Origin: Streptomyces aculeolatus
Lineage (GTDB): Bacteria > Actinomycetota > Actinomycetes > Streptomycetales > Streptomycetaceae
Assembly (NCBI RefSeq): GCF_020400605.1
Contig: NZ_JAINRD010000031.1
Span: 33,231 to 97,230 of the forward strand
Direction: 5' to 3'
Length of the DNA stretch: 64,000 nt
Within the stretch, counting starts at the first letter, position 1, and every line of letters starts with the position of its first letter. Positions 1 to 8,137 of the stretch are shown piece after piece. The notes under the pieces are model-generated. The model ran no database searches, had not been told where the DNA came from, and saw only the letters and a list, made by a program, of their open reading frames with translations. The translations under genes and the position numbers were made by a program.

Positions 1-267
1 TCCGCCGGCAAGGCCCAGGGCTTCACCCGGCCGGCCTGGACGACCGCCACGCTGGTCAGCGGCGGCGTCGCCACCTACCTCCTCAGCCGGGCGCTGCTGA
101 CCTTCGACGTCGGCGTCGGCTACGCCCTGTGGACCTCCGTGGCCGGCGTCGGGATCGTCGTCCTCGGCGCCGGCCTCTTCGGCCAGCGCCTGGGGTGGCG
201 CAAGCTGCTCGGCATCGCCGCGGTCATCGCCGGAGTCGTCGGCCTCCAGCTCAGCGGCGCGGCGTGA
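1..267 (+). CDS. SMR family transporter subunit (5' end missing)
   Basis: This is the C-terminal 88 residues of a small multidrug resistance protein; the start lies left of the window. The visible part holds about three membrane helices. The third-helix-like stretch 'DVGVGYALWTSVAGVG' matches the SMR signature around the dimer-forming helix. The next gene, 47 bp downstream on the same strand, is a second SMR protein, so the two probably form a heterodimeric paired SMR pump in the cytoplasmic membrane. Paired SMR proteins export small cations such as quaternary amines or guanidinium; the substrate cannot be read here. The conserved first-helix glutamate lies in the missing part. The family call is firm; the substrate is unknown. 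Confidence 0.8.
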   Translation, partial: SAGKAQGFTRPAWTTATLVSGGVATYLLSRALLTFDVGVGYALWTSVAGVGIVVLGAGLFGQRLGWRKLLGIAAVIAGVVGLQLSGAA

Positions 268-314
268 GCGCCCGGTCCGGCAGCCCCCGTACGACGTATC
301 GGAAAGGAACCCGC

Positions 315-767
315 ATGTCCGTCGACACCGCCACCGCCACCGCCCCCGCTTCCGCCACCACCGCCGAACGCCAGGACGTCGCCGCCCCGAGCGACCGCGC
401 ACGCGCCTGGCTCGTCCTCCTCCTCGCCGGCGCCTTCGAGGTCGGCTACGCCCTCGCCGTGGGCGGCAGCGAAGGATTCACCGTGCTCTCGTGGTCACTC
501 GTCGCGGTCGTCTTCTTCCTACTGACGCTCTACGCGCTGAGCGTCGCCCTGCGCACGATAGACGTGGGCATCGGGTACGCCGTGTGGGCGGGGATCGGGG
601 CCGTCGGGGCCGCCCTGCTCAGCCCCGTCGTCTTCGACGAGACCCTCAGCGCCGCCAAGGCACTCTGGCTCGCCGTGATCATCGCGGGCGTCGTCTGGCT
701 CAAGCTCGCCGACCGCCCGGAACGCCCCGATGACTCCGACCGGGCCGCGCACCCCGCCCACCCGTGA
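315..767 (+). CDS. SMR family transporter, second subunit
   Basis: A 150-residue small multidrug resistance protein with four predicted helices after a 35-residue Ala/Thr-rich, probably cytoplasmic N-terminal tail. The first helix carries the essential SMR glutamate in 'LAGAFEVGYALAVG', followed by 'GSEGFT', a SugE/Gdx-like feature. The third helix contains 'DVGIGYAVWAGIG'. The ATG at 315 was chosen because GGAAAGGA lies about 8 bases upstream and the SMR homology begins after it; an upstream in-frame extension would overlap the preceding gene. It forms a pair with the SMR gene to its left. The charged tail 'RPERPDDSDRAAH' follows the last helix. Guanidinium or quaternary-cation export is possible but unproven. 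Confidence 0.85.
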   Translation: MSVDTATATAPASATTAERQDVAAPSDRARAWLVLLLAGAFEVGYALAVGGSEGFTVLSWSLVAVVFFLLTLYALSVALRTIDVGIGYAVWAGIGAVGAALLSPVVFDETLSAAKALWLAVIIAGVVWLKLADRPERPDDSDRAAHPAHP

Positions 768-796
768 GGCCGCGGTGCGGCAGGCAGCAGGCGACA

Positions 797-832
797 GGCG
801 GCCGGCCGGCGGAATCAGGCCGGCCGGCCGCC
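797..832. terminator. Bidirectional hairpin between convergent genes
   Basis: A perfect 14-bp inverted repeat (797-810 with 819-832) encloses an 8-base loop. The loop contains the stop codon (815-817) of the minus-strand YciI gene. It lies 29 bp after the stop of the plus-strand SMR gene. There is no T-tract, as is usual for streptomycete terminators. It probably stops transcription from both sides. Confidence 0.7.
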
Positions 833-1366
833 GAAGTACCAGTCGTGCACCTCCACCGCCGCGTACGCGCCCGCCGTCAGCACCCCCCGCGCCGCGTCCG
901 CGTCCGGAGCCCGTACCAGCGCCGCCGTGCCCAGCCAGGCCGTCCCGTCGTCCGACAGCAGCGGGCCGTACGCGACCAACTCGTCCCGGCCGGGCGGCAG
1001 GTCGAGGTCGGCCCCCGGGCCCTCGCCGAGGCCCAGGACGAGGTAGCGGTTGCCGTCCTCGCGGCCGCCGGGGAAGTCCCACATCGTGCGCCCCAGCAGG
1101 TTGCGCCAGCGGCGCAGCAGCACGTCGCGGTACGCGCCCGCCTGGTAGCCGGGCTCGTCGAAGGCGAACGCGCGGGCGGCGGCCGCGTCCGGCAGGTCGA
1201 GGATGTGCACGCTGCCGGTGGGGGTTTCGCCGTCGCCGGCCATGGTGGGGCCACGGGCGATCATCTCCGCCGCGTACCCGTCCATGTAGGACCAGTGCTC
1301 CTCCAGCAGTTGGTAACGGAGCGCCAGAGAACGGGGCCGGTCGCGGTGGTAACAGAAGAACTCCAT
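815..1366 (-). CDS. YciI-like (dimeric alpha-beta barrel) protein
   Basis: A 183-residue soluble protein. The N-terminal half (about 1-95) resembles a YCII domain: a strand 'MEFFCYHRDRPRS' is followed by 'LLEEHWSYMDGYA', where the His and Asp sit as in the family's proposed active site, and then by 'SVHILDLPDAAAARAFAFDEP'. The second half (about 100-183) looks like a second ferredoxin-like repeat ending in 'VEVHDWYFGG'. Family members are small enzymes or ligand-binding proteins, and most are uncharacterised. The ATG at 1366 was chosen because the YCII fold begins exactly there; the longer upstream extension is Arg-rich and out of character. It runs convergently to the SMR genes. No specific reaction can be assigned. 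Confidence 0.75.
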   Translation of the reverse strand: MEFFCYHRDRPRSLALRYQLLEEHWSYMDGYAAEMIARGPTMAGDGETPTGSVHILDLPDAAAARAFAFDEPGYQAGAYRDVLLRRWRNLLGRTMWDFPGGREDGNRYLVLGLGEGPGADLDLPPGRDELVAYGPLLSDDGTAWLGTAALVRAPDADAARGVLTAGAYAAVEVHDWYFGGRPA

Positions 1367-1526
1367 TCCGCCAGTCTTACCTGCTGACCCGGTAGCGCAA
1401 CTGAGGCGCCCCTGCCCCGCGCACCACGCGCACGCGGCAGCACGTCGCTGTCCGTGACCGCACCGTCGCGGGTGTCGGAGTCGCCGGGTAAAGTCGGGCA
1501 CCGGTTCGCCGGGAGGGGGCGAGGTT

Positions 1527-2261
1527 GTGCGGCGCCGCAGGGGTGGGTTCGCCGGGATCGTGGCCGCGCTGGTGCTGGGGCTCGCTGCCGGGCCGGCCGC
1601 CGCCGACGGCGGGGAGACGCAGGCCGGTTATCTCGCCGAGCGGCTGCGTGAGGATCCCGTCTACGTCTCGGACCAGGTACCCCTCGCCGTCCCCCGCTCG
1701 GCGGCGGGGGAGTTCGCGAAGGCGGCCGAGCGGACCGGTGTGCCGACGTACGTCCTCGTGCTGCCGAACGCGCCCGCGTTCGTCGAGCAGTTGCTCGCCG
1801 CTGTGCACGACCGGCTCGGTGAGGACGGGCTGTATGTGCTGGTCGACGCCGGTATGTCCTGGATCGACGCCACGTCGTACGGGGTGGACGTGCCCGTGCA
1901 GGACGCAAAGTCGGTGGTCACGTACGAAATGCCTTTCGACGCCTGGCCCATCGAGTCCTTCACTCTCTTCGTCGAGGCGCTGACCTCCGACGACGTCGCC
2001 GAGCGGGCACAGGCCGCGCGCGAGAAGTACGGCGGCGGGCCCGACGGGCAGTCGCCGACCGCCAGGCCGGAGCCGCTCCACCGGGCCCCGGAGGAGCCGG
2101 AGAGCGACGACACCGAGGACGTGTCGGTCACCGACCGGAAGAACCAGAGCTTCCTCACCGGGATCTCGCTGGCCGGTCTGCCGCTGTTCATCCTCCTCAT
2201 CGCCGCCTACGTCCGGCGGCTGCGGCGGGTTCCGTACGCCGGCGGACGGGAGCGGCGCTGA
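1527..2261 (+). CDS. Secreted/membrane-anchored protein, family member 1 of 3
   Basis: A 244-residue protein with a signal peptide (about 1-26, ending 'AAGPAAADG'), an extracellular alpha/beta-looking domain (about 30-165) and one membrane helix near the C-terminus (about 211-229) followed by an Arg-rich cytoplasmic tail. The GTG start is preceded by a strong GGGAGGGGGCGAGG. It shares with the next two genes the pattern 'L.EDPVYV' early in the domain and 'AAVHDRLGEDGLYVLVDAG' later. Its stop overlaps the ATG of the next gene (TGATG), so the genes are translationally coupled. Unlike its two partners it lacks the Cys-containing cytoplasmic domain. The fold may resemble TPM-type domains, but I could not assign a known family with confidence. 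Confidence 0.7.
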   Translation: MRRRRGGFAGIVAALVLGLAAGPAAADGGETQAGYLAERLREDPVYVSDQVPLAVPRSAAGEFAKAAERTGVPTYVLVLPNAPAFVEQLLAAVHDRLGEDGLYVLVDAGMSWIDATSYGVDVPVQDAKSVVTYEMPFDAWPIESFTLFVEALTSDDVAERAQAAREKYGGGPDGQSPTARPEPLHRAPEEPESDDTEDVSVTDRKNQSFLTGISLAGLPLFILLIAAYVRRLRRVPYAGGRERR

Positions 2262-3679
2262 TGTGGGCGTGGCTGCGCGGGCGGCCGGAGATCCTCGCCG
2301 CCGTCCTGGTCGCGGTGCTGGTCGCGGTCGTCGCCGGGCAGCGGTTCGGGGGCGGCTCCACGCCGTCGGCCGGCACCGCGCCCGCACCCGGACCGTCCGC
2401 GGCGCACGTACCGAGCAAGGCCGATCTGCGGCTGCGCGTGGAGCGGGTCGGGGAGGCGCTCGCCGAGGAGCCGGTCTACGACGATCCGGAGAGCGAGCGG
2501 GCGCTGGACGCCGCGGAGCACCGCGAGCTGCTCGACCGGGTCCGGGGCTTCGACCACGACGTCTACCTCGCGATCGTGCCGATGCAGCGGGAGGACGAGT
2601 CCGGCGGCGACTCCCTGGAGCTGCTGCGGCGGCTGCACGAGCGGGTCGGCCGCGATGGCGTCTACGTCGTCGCCGATCCGTACGTCGGCGACATCGAGGT
2701 CGCCAACTACGCCACGCTGCTGGACAGCGACTACCTCGAATTCGAGCTGCCCCGCCGGGTGCTGAGAGCCGACGTGGACTCCGACGACCTGCGGCTCCCC
2801 GAGCGGCTCGGCACGCTGATGACCCTGCTGGAGGAAGCCCCCCGGAACAGCACGCCCGGAGAGCCGCCGTACCAGCTCCCGGAGGACGACGAGGAGGAGT
2901 ACGAGCCGGAGCCGCTGCCGTCGGTGTTCGGCGCGGACTTCGGGCCCGGTCTGGCCGTCGGGGCCGTCCTGGCGTCGGCGCTGTTCGGCCTGGTGGTAGC
3001 GGCGTTCACGCCGCTGCGGGTGCGGCGGCGGCGCCGCACCGCGATGTGGGCGCCGCTGCCCGCCCAGCTGTCGGCGAAGCCGGCGGGGGCAGCGCCGTTG
3101 GCGGTACCCGGTGCGGCCGACTTCCGCGCGCCGGGGCGGGCGGACCTGCACCTGGCCGCGCAGGACGCGCTGCGCTCGCTCGCCCGGCGGTACGCGGCCG
3201 TGGCGGACGGTCCCGGCTTCGCCGAACCAGGCGGGACCGGCGGGCCCGGTGCACCCGGCGGCCCTCTGGGGCCCGCCGTCGTCCGGGCCGCGGACTGCCT
3301 CGACGCCGCGCTGCTCGCGGTGGACGGGCGGCAGGACGGCCACGTCGACCGCGACGCCGACCCGGCGGCCCTCGTCTGCGCCCTGGTGCTCGCCCGCGCC
3401 GGGCACGCGGCGCTCGGCGGCACCCCGCACGCCGCCGCCGACTACCGCTGCTGCACGACCAACCCGCTCCACGGGCCCGAGGCCGCCGGGCCAGGACCCC
3501 TGCCGTTCTGCGCCGGCTGCCGGCATTCCGCCGTCCCGCCGCACGGGATGCTGCTGCAGTTGCCGACCGCCCACGGGCCCGTCCCGTACGACTCCGTTCC
3601 CGGACCGCTGTCCGCCGCCGCGACCGGGATCACCGAACTCATCCGCCAGGTCCGGGAGTACGCCGGTGTGCCGCACTGA
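2261..3679 (+). CDS. Membrane protein with C...NPLHG...CxxC domain, member 2 of 3
   Basis: A 472-residue protein. One N-terminal helix (about 10-27) acts as a signal or anchor. An extracellular domain (about 50-190) follows, homologous to the neighbouring genes, with 'LAEEPVYDD' and 'LHERVGRDGVYVVADPYVGD'. An acidic linker (about 205-222), a second helix (about 228-250), a basic stop-transfer and a cytoplasmic C-terminal domain of about 215 residues complete it. The C-terminal domain contains Cys397-Cys398, then NPLHG at 401-405, then Cys417-x2-Cys420, which looks like a small metal-binding site. It starts at an ATG inside the stop of the previous gene and overlaps the next gene by 14 bp. Its role is unknown; the topology suggests an extracellular sensor joined to a cytoplasmic zinc-ribbon-like module. 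Confidence 0.7.
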   Translation: MWAWLRGRPEILAAVLVAVLVAVVAGQRFGGGSTPSAGTAPAPGPSAAHVPSKADLRLRVERVGEALAEEPVYDDPESERALDAAEHRELLDRVRGFDHDVYLAIVPMQREDESGGDSLELLRRLHERVGRDGVYVVADPYVGDIEVANYATLLDSDYLEFELPRRVLRADVDSDDLRLPERLGTLMTLLEEAPRNSTPGEPPYQLPEDDEEEYEPEPLPSVFGADFGPGLAVGAVLASALFGLVVAAFTPLRVRRRRRTAMWAPLPAQLSAKPAGAAPLAVPGAADFRAPGRADLHLAAQDALRSLARRYAAVADGPGFAEPGGTGGPGAPGGPLGPAVVRAADCLDAALLAVDGRQDGHVDRDADPAALVCALVLARAGHAALGGTPHAAADYRCCTTNPLHGPEAAGPGPLPFCAGCRHSAVPPHGMLLQLPTAHGPVPYDSVPGPLSAAATGITELIRQVREYAGVPH

Positions 3680-4961
3680 CACTGCCAGACGCCTGTTCGT
3701 CGCCCTGCTCGCCGGGGCCGTCACGGTGCTGCTCGGCTCGGGCTCCGCCGCCGCGCAGCCCAGCGCCGCGGAGCAGATCGCCGACGCGCTGCGGCAGTCG
3801 CCGGTGTATGTGGACGACGGGTACGGGACCGCGCTGCCGCCGGACCGGCAGCGGGAGCTGGTCGCGCAGATCGACGAGACCGGGCTGCCGCTGTACGTCG
3901 TGGTGGTGCCCCTCACGACGGGCGACGCGTTCGGCGGCGACGCCAAGCAGCTCGCCGGCGCGGTGCACGACCGGCTGGGCCAGGACGCCGTCATCCTCAC
4001 CAACAGCGACACCACGGACGTGGTGGAGGGCTGGGAGTGGCCGCACGGCAGGCACCAGGCGGGCCCGGCCGCGGCCGCCGTCTTCCACCTCGACGAGATG
4101 AGCGACGCCGGTCTCGGCACCCGGCTGGCCAGGGCCGTCGAGATCGTCGCCGCGGGCAACGGGGAGGAGGTCTACGAAGAGGCCACCGCCGACCTGCGCA
4201 CCCCGACGCCGAGCGGCACGCCCACCACCGCCCCGGCCGCCCCGGCACCGGAAGACGGCGAAGCGAGCGGCTCCCGCGACGGTGGGGGCGTCGGCGCCGG
4301 CACCGTCGCCCTGATCGCCGCCGCCGCGGTCGCGCTGACCGCGCTCGCCGCCCTGCTACTGGTGCGCCGGCGCCGGGAGGGCGGGAGTCCGGCTCCGTTC
4401 ACCTTCCCCCGGGCGGTGTTCGCCGCCGCCGCGGCTGCCGACGAGGCGGATCTGCGCCGCCGCGCGGAGGGCGAGGTCATCGCCCTCGGGGAGGCGGCAC
4501 GGGCCCATCCGCACGGCGCCGACCCGGTCGGCCTCCAGCACGCTCTGGACGCGTACGCCGCCGCGGGGACCGTGCTCGACGGCGCCCGGGGCCGCGCCGA
4601 CCTGGCAGGTGTCCTGGCGCTGGTCCTCGAAGGCCGCGACGCGCTCCAGGGCTCGCGGACCGCCCTGCCGCTGTGCTTCTTCAACCCCCTGCACGGCCGC
4701 GGCGCCCGCCGCCTCAAGTGGCGTCCCCTCGGCCGCCGCGACCACCTCCGCGTCTCGGCCTGCGCCGCGTGTGCCGCCGCGGTCCAGGCCCGCCGCGCCC
4801 CGGAGGTGCTGACCGAGCGGGTGGACGGCCGCGACCTGCCGTACTTCGAGGTCCCCGCGGAGCGCAGCCTGTGGGCCGCCACCGGGTACGGCTCGCTGGC
4901 CGGCGACCCCCTGGCGGCACGAGTGGCCCGCGGCGACTTCACCCGCGCCGTGGAGTCCTGA
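3666..4961 (+). CDS. Membrane protein with C...NPLHG...CxxC domain, member 3 of 3
   Basis: A 431-residue protein with a signal peptide (about 1-35, ending 'GSAAAQ'), an extracellular domain related to those of the two upstream genes ('ALRQSPVYVDDGYG', 'AVHDRLGQDAVILTN'), a Thr/Pro/Ala-rich linker, one membrane helix (about 215-240) and a cytoplasmic domain of about 190 residues. The cytoplasmic domain has Cys337, NPLHG at 340-344 and Cys366-x2-Cys369, the same arrangement as in the middle gene. The GTG at 3666 was chosen because a signal peptide begins there and it overlaps the preceding gene by 14 bp, with GGGAG just upstream. It is the last gene of a three-gene coupled set that faces a convergent gene. 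Its function is unknown. Confidence 0.7.
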   Translation: MCRTDTARRLFVALLAGAVTVLLGSGSAAAQPSAAEQIADALRQSPVYVDDGYGTALPPDRQRELVAQIDETGLPLYVVVVPLTTGDAFGGDAKQLAGAVHDRLGQDAVILTNSDTTDVVEGWEWPHGRHQAGPAAAAVFHLDEMSDAGLGTRLARAVEIVAAGNGEEVYEEATADLRTPTPSGTPTTAPAAPAPEDGEASGSRDGGGVGAGTVALIAAAAVALTALAALLLVRRRREGGSPAPFTFPRAVFAAAAAADEADLRRRAEGEVIALGEAARAHPHGADPVGLQHALDAYAAAGTVLDGARGRADLAGVLALVLEGRDALQGSRTALPLCFFNPLHGRGARRLKWRPLGRRDHLRVSACAACAAAVQARRAPEVLTERVDGRDLPYFEVPAERSLWAATGYGSLAGDPLAARVARGDFTRAVES

Positions 4962-5090
4962 CACCCGCCACCGGCCGGGGCACCGCCGGGGACGCTCCCG
5001 GTACCTCGCGCCACCGGCACCGGACGCCTCCCGCGCCACGCGCCGTCGTACCGCTCGGCGGCGCGCCGCGGGCCGTCGCGCCGCGCGCCG

Positions 5091-5936
5091 TCACGCCAGG
5101 ACCGGGAGCACCGCCGTCAGGTCCGCCCGTTCGCCGCTCGCCGCCACCGCGCCCTCCGCCAGCGCCGTCCCCCAGTCCGTACGCCCCGCCGCCAGCCGCA
5201 GCCAGGTCAGCGGGTCCGTCTCCACCACGTTCGGCGGCGTGCCCCGGGTGTGGCGCGGGCCCTCGATGCACTGGATCGCCGCGTACGGCGGGATGCGCAC
5301 CTCCACCGCCGCGCCCGGGGCCTTCACCGCCAGGGCGTCGGCCAGGACGCGGACCGCGGCGGCCAGCGCGCCCCGGTCCAGGGGGATGCCGAGCCCGGCG
5401 GCGCGGTTGAGGTCGTCGCTGTGCACGACGAGTTCGACGAGGCGGGTGACGGTCATGTCCAGCGCCGTCATCGCGCCGGAGTGGTGCGGCAGCAGGCGGT
5501 CGGTCCGTACGGCCTCCGCTGCCACCGCCGCCAGCCGCGCCGCCGCCGCGTCGAGTGCCGAGGCGAGGGCCGCCGGGCCCTCCCCGTACTCCGCGGCGAC
5601 GCGGTCGGCCTCGCGGCGGGTGCGGTCGTCCAGCCTGTCGGCGATGCCGGCCGTCGACACCGCCCACGCCGACAGGTCCACCGCGCGGCTGCCGGCGCCC
5701 GCCGCCGGCGGGTGCTCGGCGAGGAGCCGCGGCGTCGCCTCGATCTGGTCGACGACATGGGCCAGCAGCAGCCGTACGTCCCAGCCCGGCAGCCCCGACG
5801 GCAGCGCGAGCCGGCGCTCGTCCAGCTCGCGCGCCGCAGCGGCCAGCGCGCGCACCTGCTCCGTGAGCGCGGTCCACGTCCTGCCCGGATCGTACGTACG
5901 CGCCCTGCGGGCGCCGCTGCGCTTGGCGGTCGGCAT
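5091..5936 (-). CDS. Mycothiol-dependent maleylpyruvate isomerase family protein
   Basis: A 281-residue cytoplasmic protein. The N-terminal four-helix DinB-like domain (about 18-190) has 'LPGWDVRLLLAHVVDQIEA' and 'LVELVVHSDDLNRA', whose histidines occupy the positions that bind zinc in mycothiol-dependent enzymes. The C-terminal part (about 200-281), with 'TDPLTWLRLAAGRTDW', resembles the sterol-carrier-like domain common in this family. Members use mycothiol as cofactor or have lost catalysis; the substrate is not evident. The ATG at 5936 is the first start after which the homology begins. It is divergent from the PH-domain gene with a 54-bp shared promoter region, and convergent with the membrane-protein trio. 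Confidence 0.8.
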   Translation of the reverse strand: MPTAKRSGARRARTYDPGRTWTALTEQVRALAAAARELDERRLALPSGLPGWDVRLLLAHVVDQIEATPRLLAEHPPAAGAGSRAVDLSAWAVSTAGIADRLDDRTRREADRVAAEYGEGPAALASALDAAAARLAAVAAEAVRTDRLLPHHSGAMTALDMTVTRLVELVVHSDDLNRAAGLGIPLDRGALAAAVRVLADALAVKAPGAAVEVRIPPYAAIQCIEGPRHTRGTPPNVVETDPLTWLRLAAGRTDWGTALAEGAVAASGERADLTAVLPVLA

Positions 5937-5990
5937 GACAGGAGCGTACGACCGATGTGTGACAACGCGGTCGTGTGCCACCATGCGCGC

Positions 5991-6503
5991 ATGCCTATCG
6001 CCGACCGCTACCTCGCAGAAGACGAGTCGCTGGTGTACGTGACCCGCCAGCACTGGACCACGCTGGTCAACGAGTTCCTCGCGCTGTGCGTCATCGCGGT
6101 GGCAGCGGGAGTGCTCGTGTGGTGGCTGCCGACGGACGAGGACTGGGGGAAGTACACGAGCTTCGGGGTGCTGGCGGTGGGGGCGATCTTCGCCTGCTAC
6201 TTCTGGCTCATCCCACTGCTGCAGTGGCGCAGCACCATGTACATCCTCACCACCAAGCGGCTGCACAAGCGCAGCGGCTTCCTGTCCAAGTCCGGCCGCA
6301 GCATCCCCCTGTCGCGCGTCAACGACGTGTCGTTCCGCGCGAACCTGTGGGAGCGGATCATGCGCTACGGGACCCTCAACGTGCAGTCCGCGTCCGAGCA
6401 GGGCGTGATGACGCTGCGGCACGTACCCGACCCGGAAGGGCTGAAGGCCGAGATCTACCGGGCCGTGGACGCCCTCGGCGGCGGGGCGGAGCCCGCGCGC
6501 TGA
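5991..6503 (+). CDS. PH domain-containing membrane protein (bPH2/DUF304)
   Basis: A 170-residue protein with a short cytoplasmic start ('LAEDESLVYVTRQHW'), two membrane helices (about 27-45 and 54-76), and a bacterial pleckstrin-homology-like domain. The signature region is 'STMYILTTKRLHKRSGFLSK' followed by 'IPLSRVNDVSF' and 'GTLNVQSAS', typical of bPH2 proteins such as YdbS/YdbT. These sit in the cytoplasmic membrane; some aid resistance to secreted antimicrobial peptides, but the role here is unknown. The ATG at 5991 gives the canonical N-terminus; the other ATG at 5983 is in another frame. The gene is monocistronic and convergent with the beta-propeller gene 28 bp away. Confidence 0.85.
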   Translation: MPIADRYLAEDESLVYVTRQHWTTLVNEFLALCVIAVAAGVLVWWLPTDEDWGKYTSFGVLAVGAIFACYFWLIPLLQWRSTMYILTTKRLHKRSGFLSKSGRSIPLSRVNDVSFRANLWERIMRYGTLNVQSASEQGVMTLRHVPDPEGLKAEIYRAVDALGGGAEPAR

Positions 6504-6531
6504 CCCCGCCCCCGTAGCGCCGCGGGACGCC

Positions 6532-7950
6532 TCACGGGGCTGCCCGTTCCGTGGGGAGGCCCACACCGAAGACGTGGGTCTCCCCGCCCTTCGCCTCCCA
6601 GTCGCTCCGCACCTCCACCGACCGCAGGCTTGCCGCCAGCCAGCGGCCGTCGGGCGACCACGCCAACTCGTACGTCTGCAACGGGTACCAGCCCCGGCCG
6701 ATGGCGTGCCGCGTGACGATGCGGTGGTCAGCGACCCGCTGGACCAGCACCTCCAGCTTCCCCGGCGACTCCCCCGATATCGCCAGATGGTCGCCGCCGG
6801 GGCTCACGGTCAGGGCCCGGACCGTGAGGTCGCCGTTCTCGATCACGTCCAGGACGCGGCCGTCCGCCGGATCGGTCACGTACACCCGCGCGCCCATGGC
6901 GACGAACATCCTCGACTCGTCCGCGGTGAACGCGACCGCGTCGTACGGATCAGGATCCACCGTGTCCACCGTCCCCGTGCCGCCGTCGCCTTCCTGCCCG
7001 CTCCGGTCCAACGCGACCGCTCCGGCCTCCCCGGTCGGAGAGAGCAGGCCGACGGCGGGACCGGGCACCCACTCCGTGCGGTACCGGCCGGTGGCCGAGC
7101 GCAGCCTCCCCGCCTGCGGCGGCGCCTCGGCCGGCGTGCCCCGCACCGCGTCGTACGCCAACTGCGGGCGCAGTTCCTCGTGGTGGCGGAGCGTGACCAC
7201 CGGCTCGCCGGGCACCCACATCAGCCACGGGGAAAGGTAGCCGTCGGGGTGGGCGCGGAGGCATTCACGCCATCCGCCGGTGTCGTACACCACCAGCTCG
7301 CCTTCCTCGCTGGTGACGGCGAGATGGCGGCCGTCGTCGGAGAACGCCAGGTGGCGGGGCTCGTCGTCCCCGCCGAAGGGCTTCAGGACGGCCGCGGGGC
7401 GGCGCAGATCGGGTATCGCGGGGGCCTCGCCGGCGAGCGGCCGGTCGGCGTGCGTGGGGTACGCCGCCGTCCGCCACCAGTCGCCGGCCGTCAGGTGCTC
7501 GATCCACCGCGGGTCGGTGACCACGACGTCGTAGTCGGCGCCGACGTTCGTCTCCTCGCTGAGGACGAGGTCGGCGGCGGCCTCCGGCGCCATCTCGTCG
7601 AACCGGAGACCTTCCTCCCAGGGGAAGCCGAGGCGGTCCTCGTCGTCCAGCAGCTCGTCGACCTCCTCGTCCGTGAGGGGGAAGTGCCGCGTGGCGACGC
7701 GCTCCACGCTCTCGACGAACCACCGGGTGTTGGCGTCCACCCAGACCTCGTCGAGGCGCTGGTCCTGGGTGACCGCGTCACCCAGCGGGGCACCGTCCGC
7801 GCTCTCCCCCAGGACACGGAGGAAGAAGCTGGCGTCGTCGGTCAGCGGGGCGTGCGAGCCGCTGTCGTAGTAGACGACGGTGGAGCGCAGCCGGATACGG
7901 CGCCGCGGCGGGTCGACCGCTAACACCCTCACCCCGTACAAGTCGGTCAT
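6532..7950 (-). CDS. Hypothetical protein with WD40-like beta-propeller repeats
   Basis: A 472-residue protein with no signal peptide. Residues 1 to about 170 form an uncharacterised, acidic domain ('DEEVDELLDDEDRLGFPWEEG'). From about 215 onward there are repeats of the kind seen in propellers: 'HLAFSDDGRHLAVTSEEGELVVYDT', 'VAFTADESRMFVAMGARVYVTD', 'LTVSPGGDHLAISGESPGKLEVL' (the last two quoted in part) and 'LAWSPDGRWLAASLRSVEV'. This suggests a protein-interaction platform in the cytoplasm. The ATG at 7950 with a purine-rich GGAGAGGCGCC upstream was preferred to the longer extension. It stands alone between a convergent PH-domain gene and purL. I do not recognise a named family for the N-terminal domain. 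Confidence 0.6.
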   Translation of the reverse strand: MTDLYGVRVLAVDPPRRRIRLRSTVVYYDSGSHAPLTDDASFFLRVLGESADGAPLGDAVTQDQRLDEVWVDANTRWFVESVERVATRHFPLTDEEVDELLDDEDRLGFPWEEGLRFDEMAPEAAADLVLSEETNVGADYDVVVTDPRWIEHLTAGDWWRTAAYPTHADRPLAGEAPAIPDLRRPAAVLKPFGGDDEPRHLAFSDDGRHLAVTSEEGELVVYDTGGWRECLRAHPDGYLSPWLMWVPGEPVVTLRHHEELRPQLAYDAVRGTPAEAPPQAGRLRSATGRYRTEWVPGPAVGLLSPTGEAGAVALDRSGQEGDGGTGTVDTVDPDPYDAVAFTADESRMFVAMGARVYVTDPADGRVLDVIENGDLTVRALTVSPGGDHLAISGESPGKLEVLVQRVADHRIVTRHAIGRGWYPLQTYELAWSPDGRWLAASLRSVEVRSDWEAKGGETHVFGVGLPTERAAP

Positions 7951-8082
7951 GGCGCCTCTCCTCGGTGTCCGTGCGGTTCCGCGGCCCCGGCGCGTACACC
8001 TGCGCGGGGCCGGAGAAGCAAGGATCACACCCACCACTGACAACCGCCGCTGCACGGCGGCCGGACAGCGGCACCATGACGA

Positions 8083-8118
8083 GGGCGGGTGTGCGACCGG
8101 TCGGTCGCACACCCGCCC
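8083..8118 (-). terminator. Hairpin downstream of purL
   Basis: A perfect 17-bp stem (8083-8099 with 8102-8118) with a 2-base loop starts 20 bp after the purL stop codon. There is no T-tract. It most likely ends the purSQL transcript and may also insulate the upstream region of the beta-propeller gene. Confidence 0.75.
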
Positions 8119-8137
8119 CGTCCGGCACGTTCTTCGG

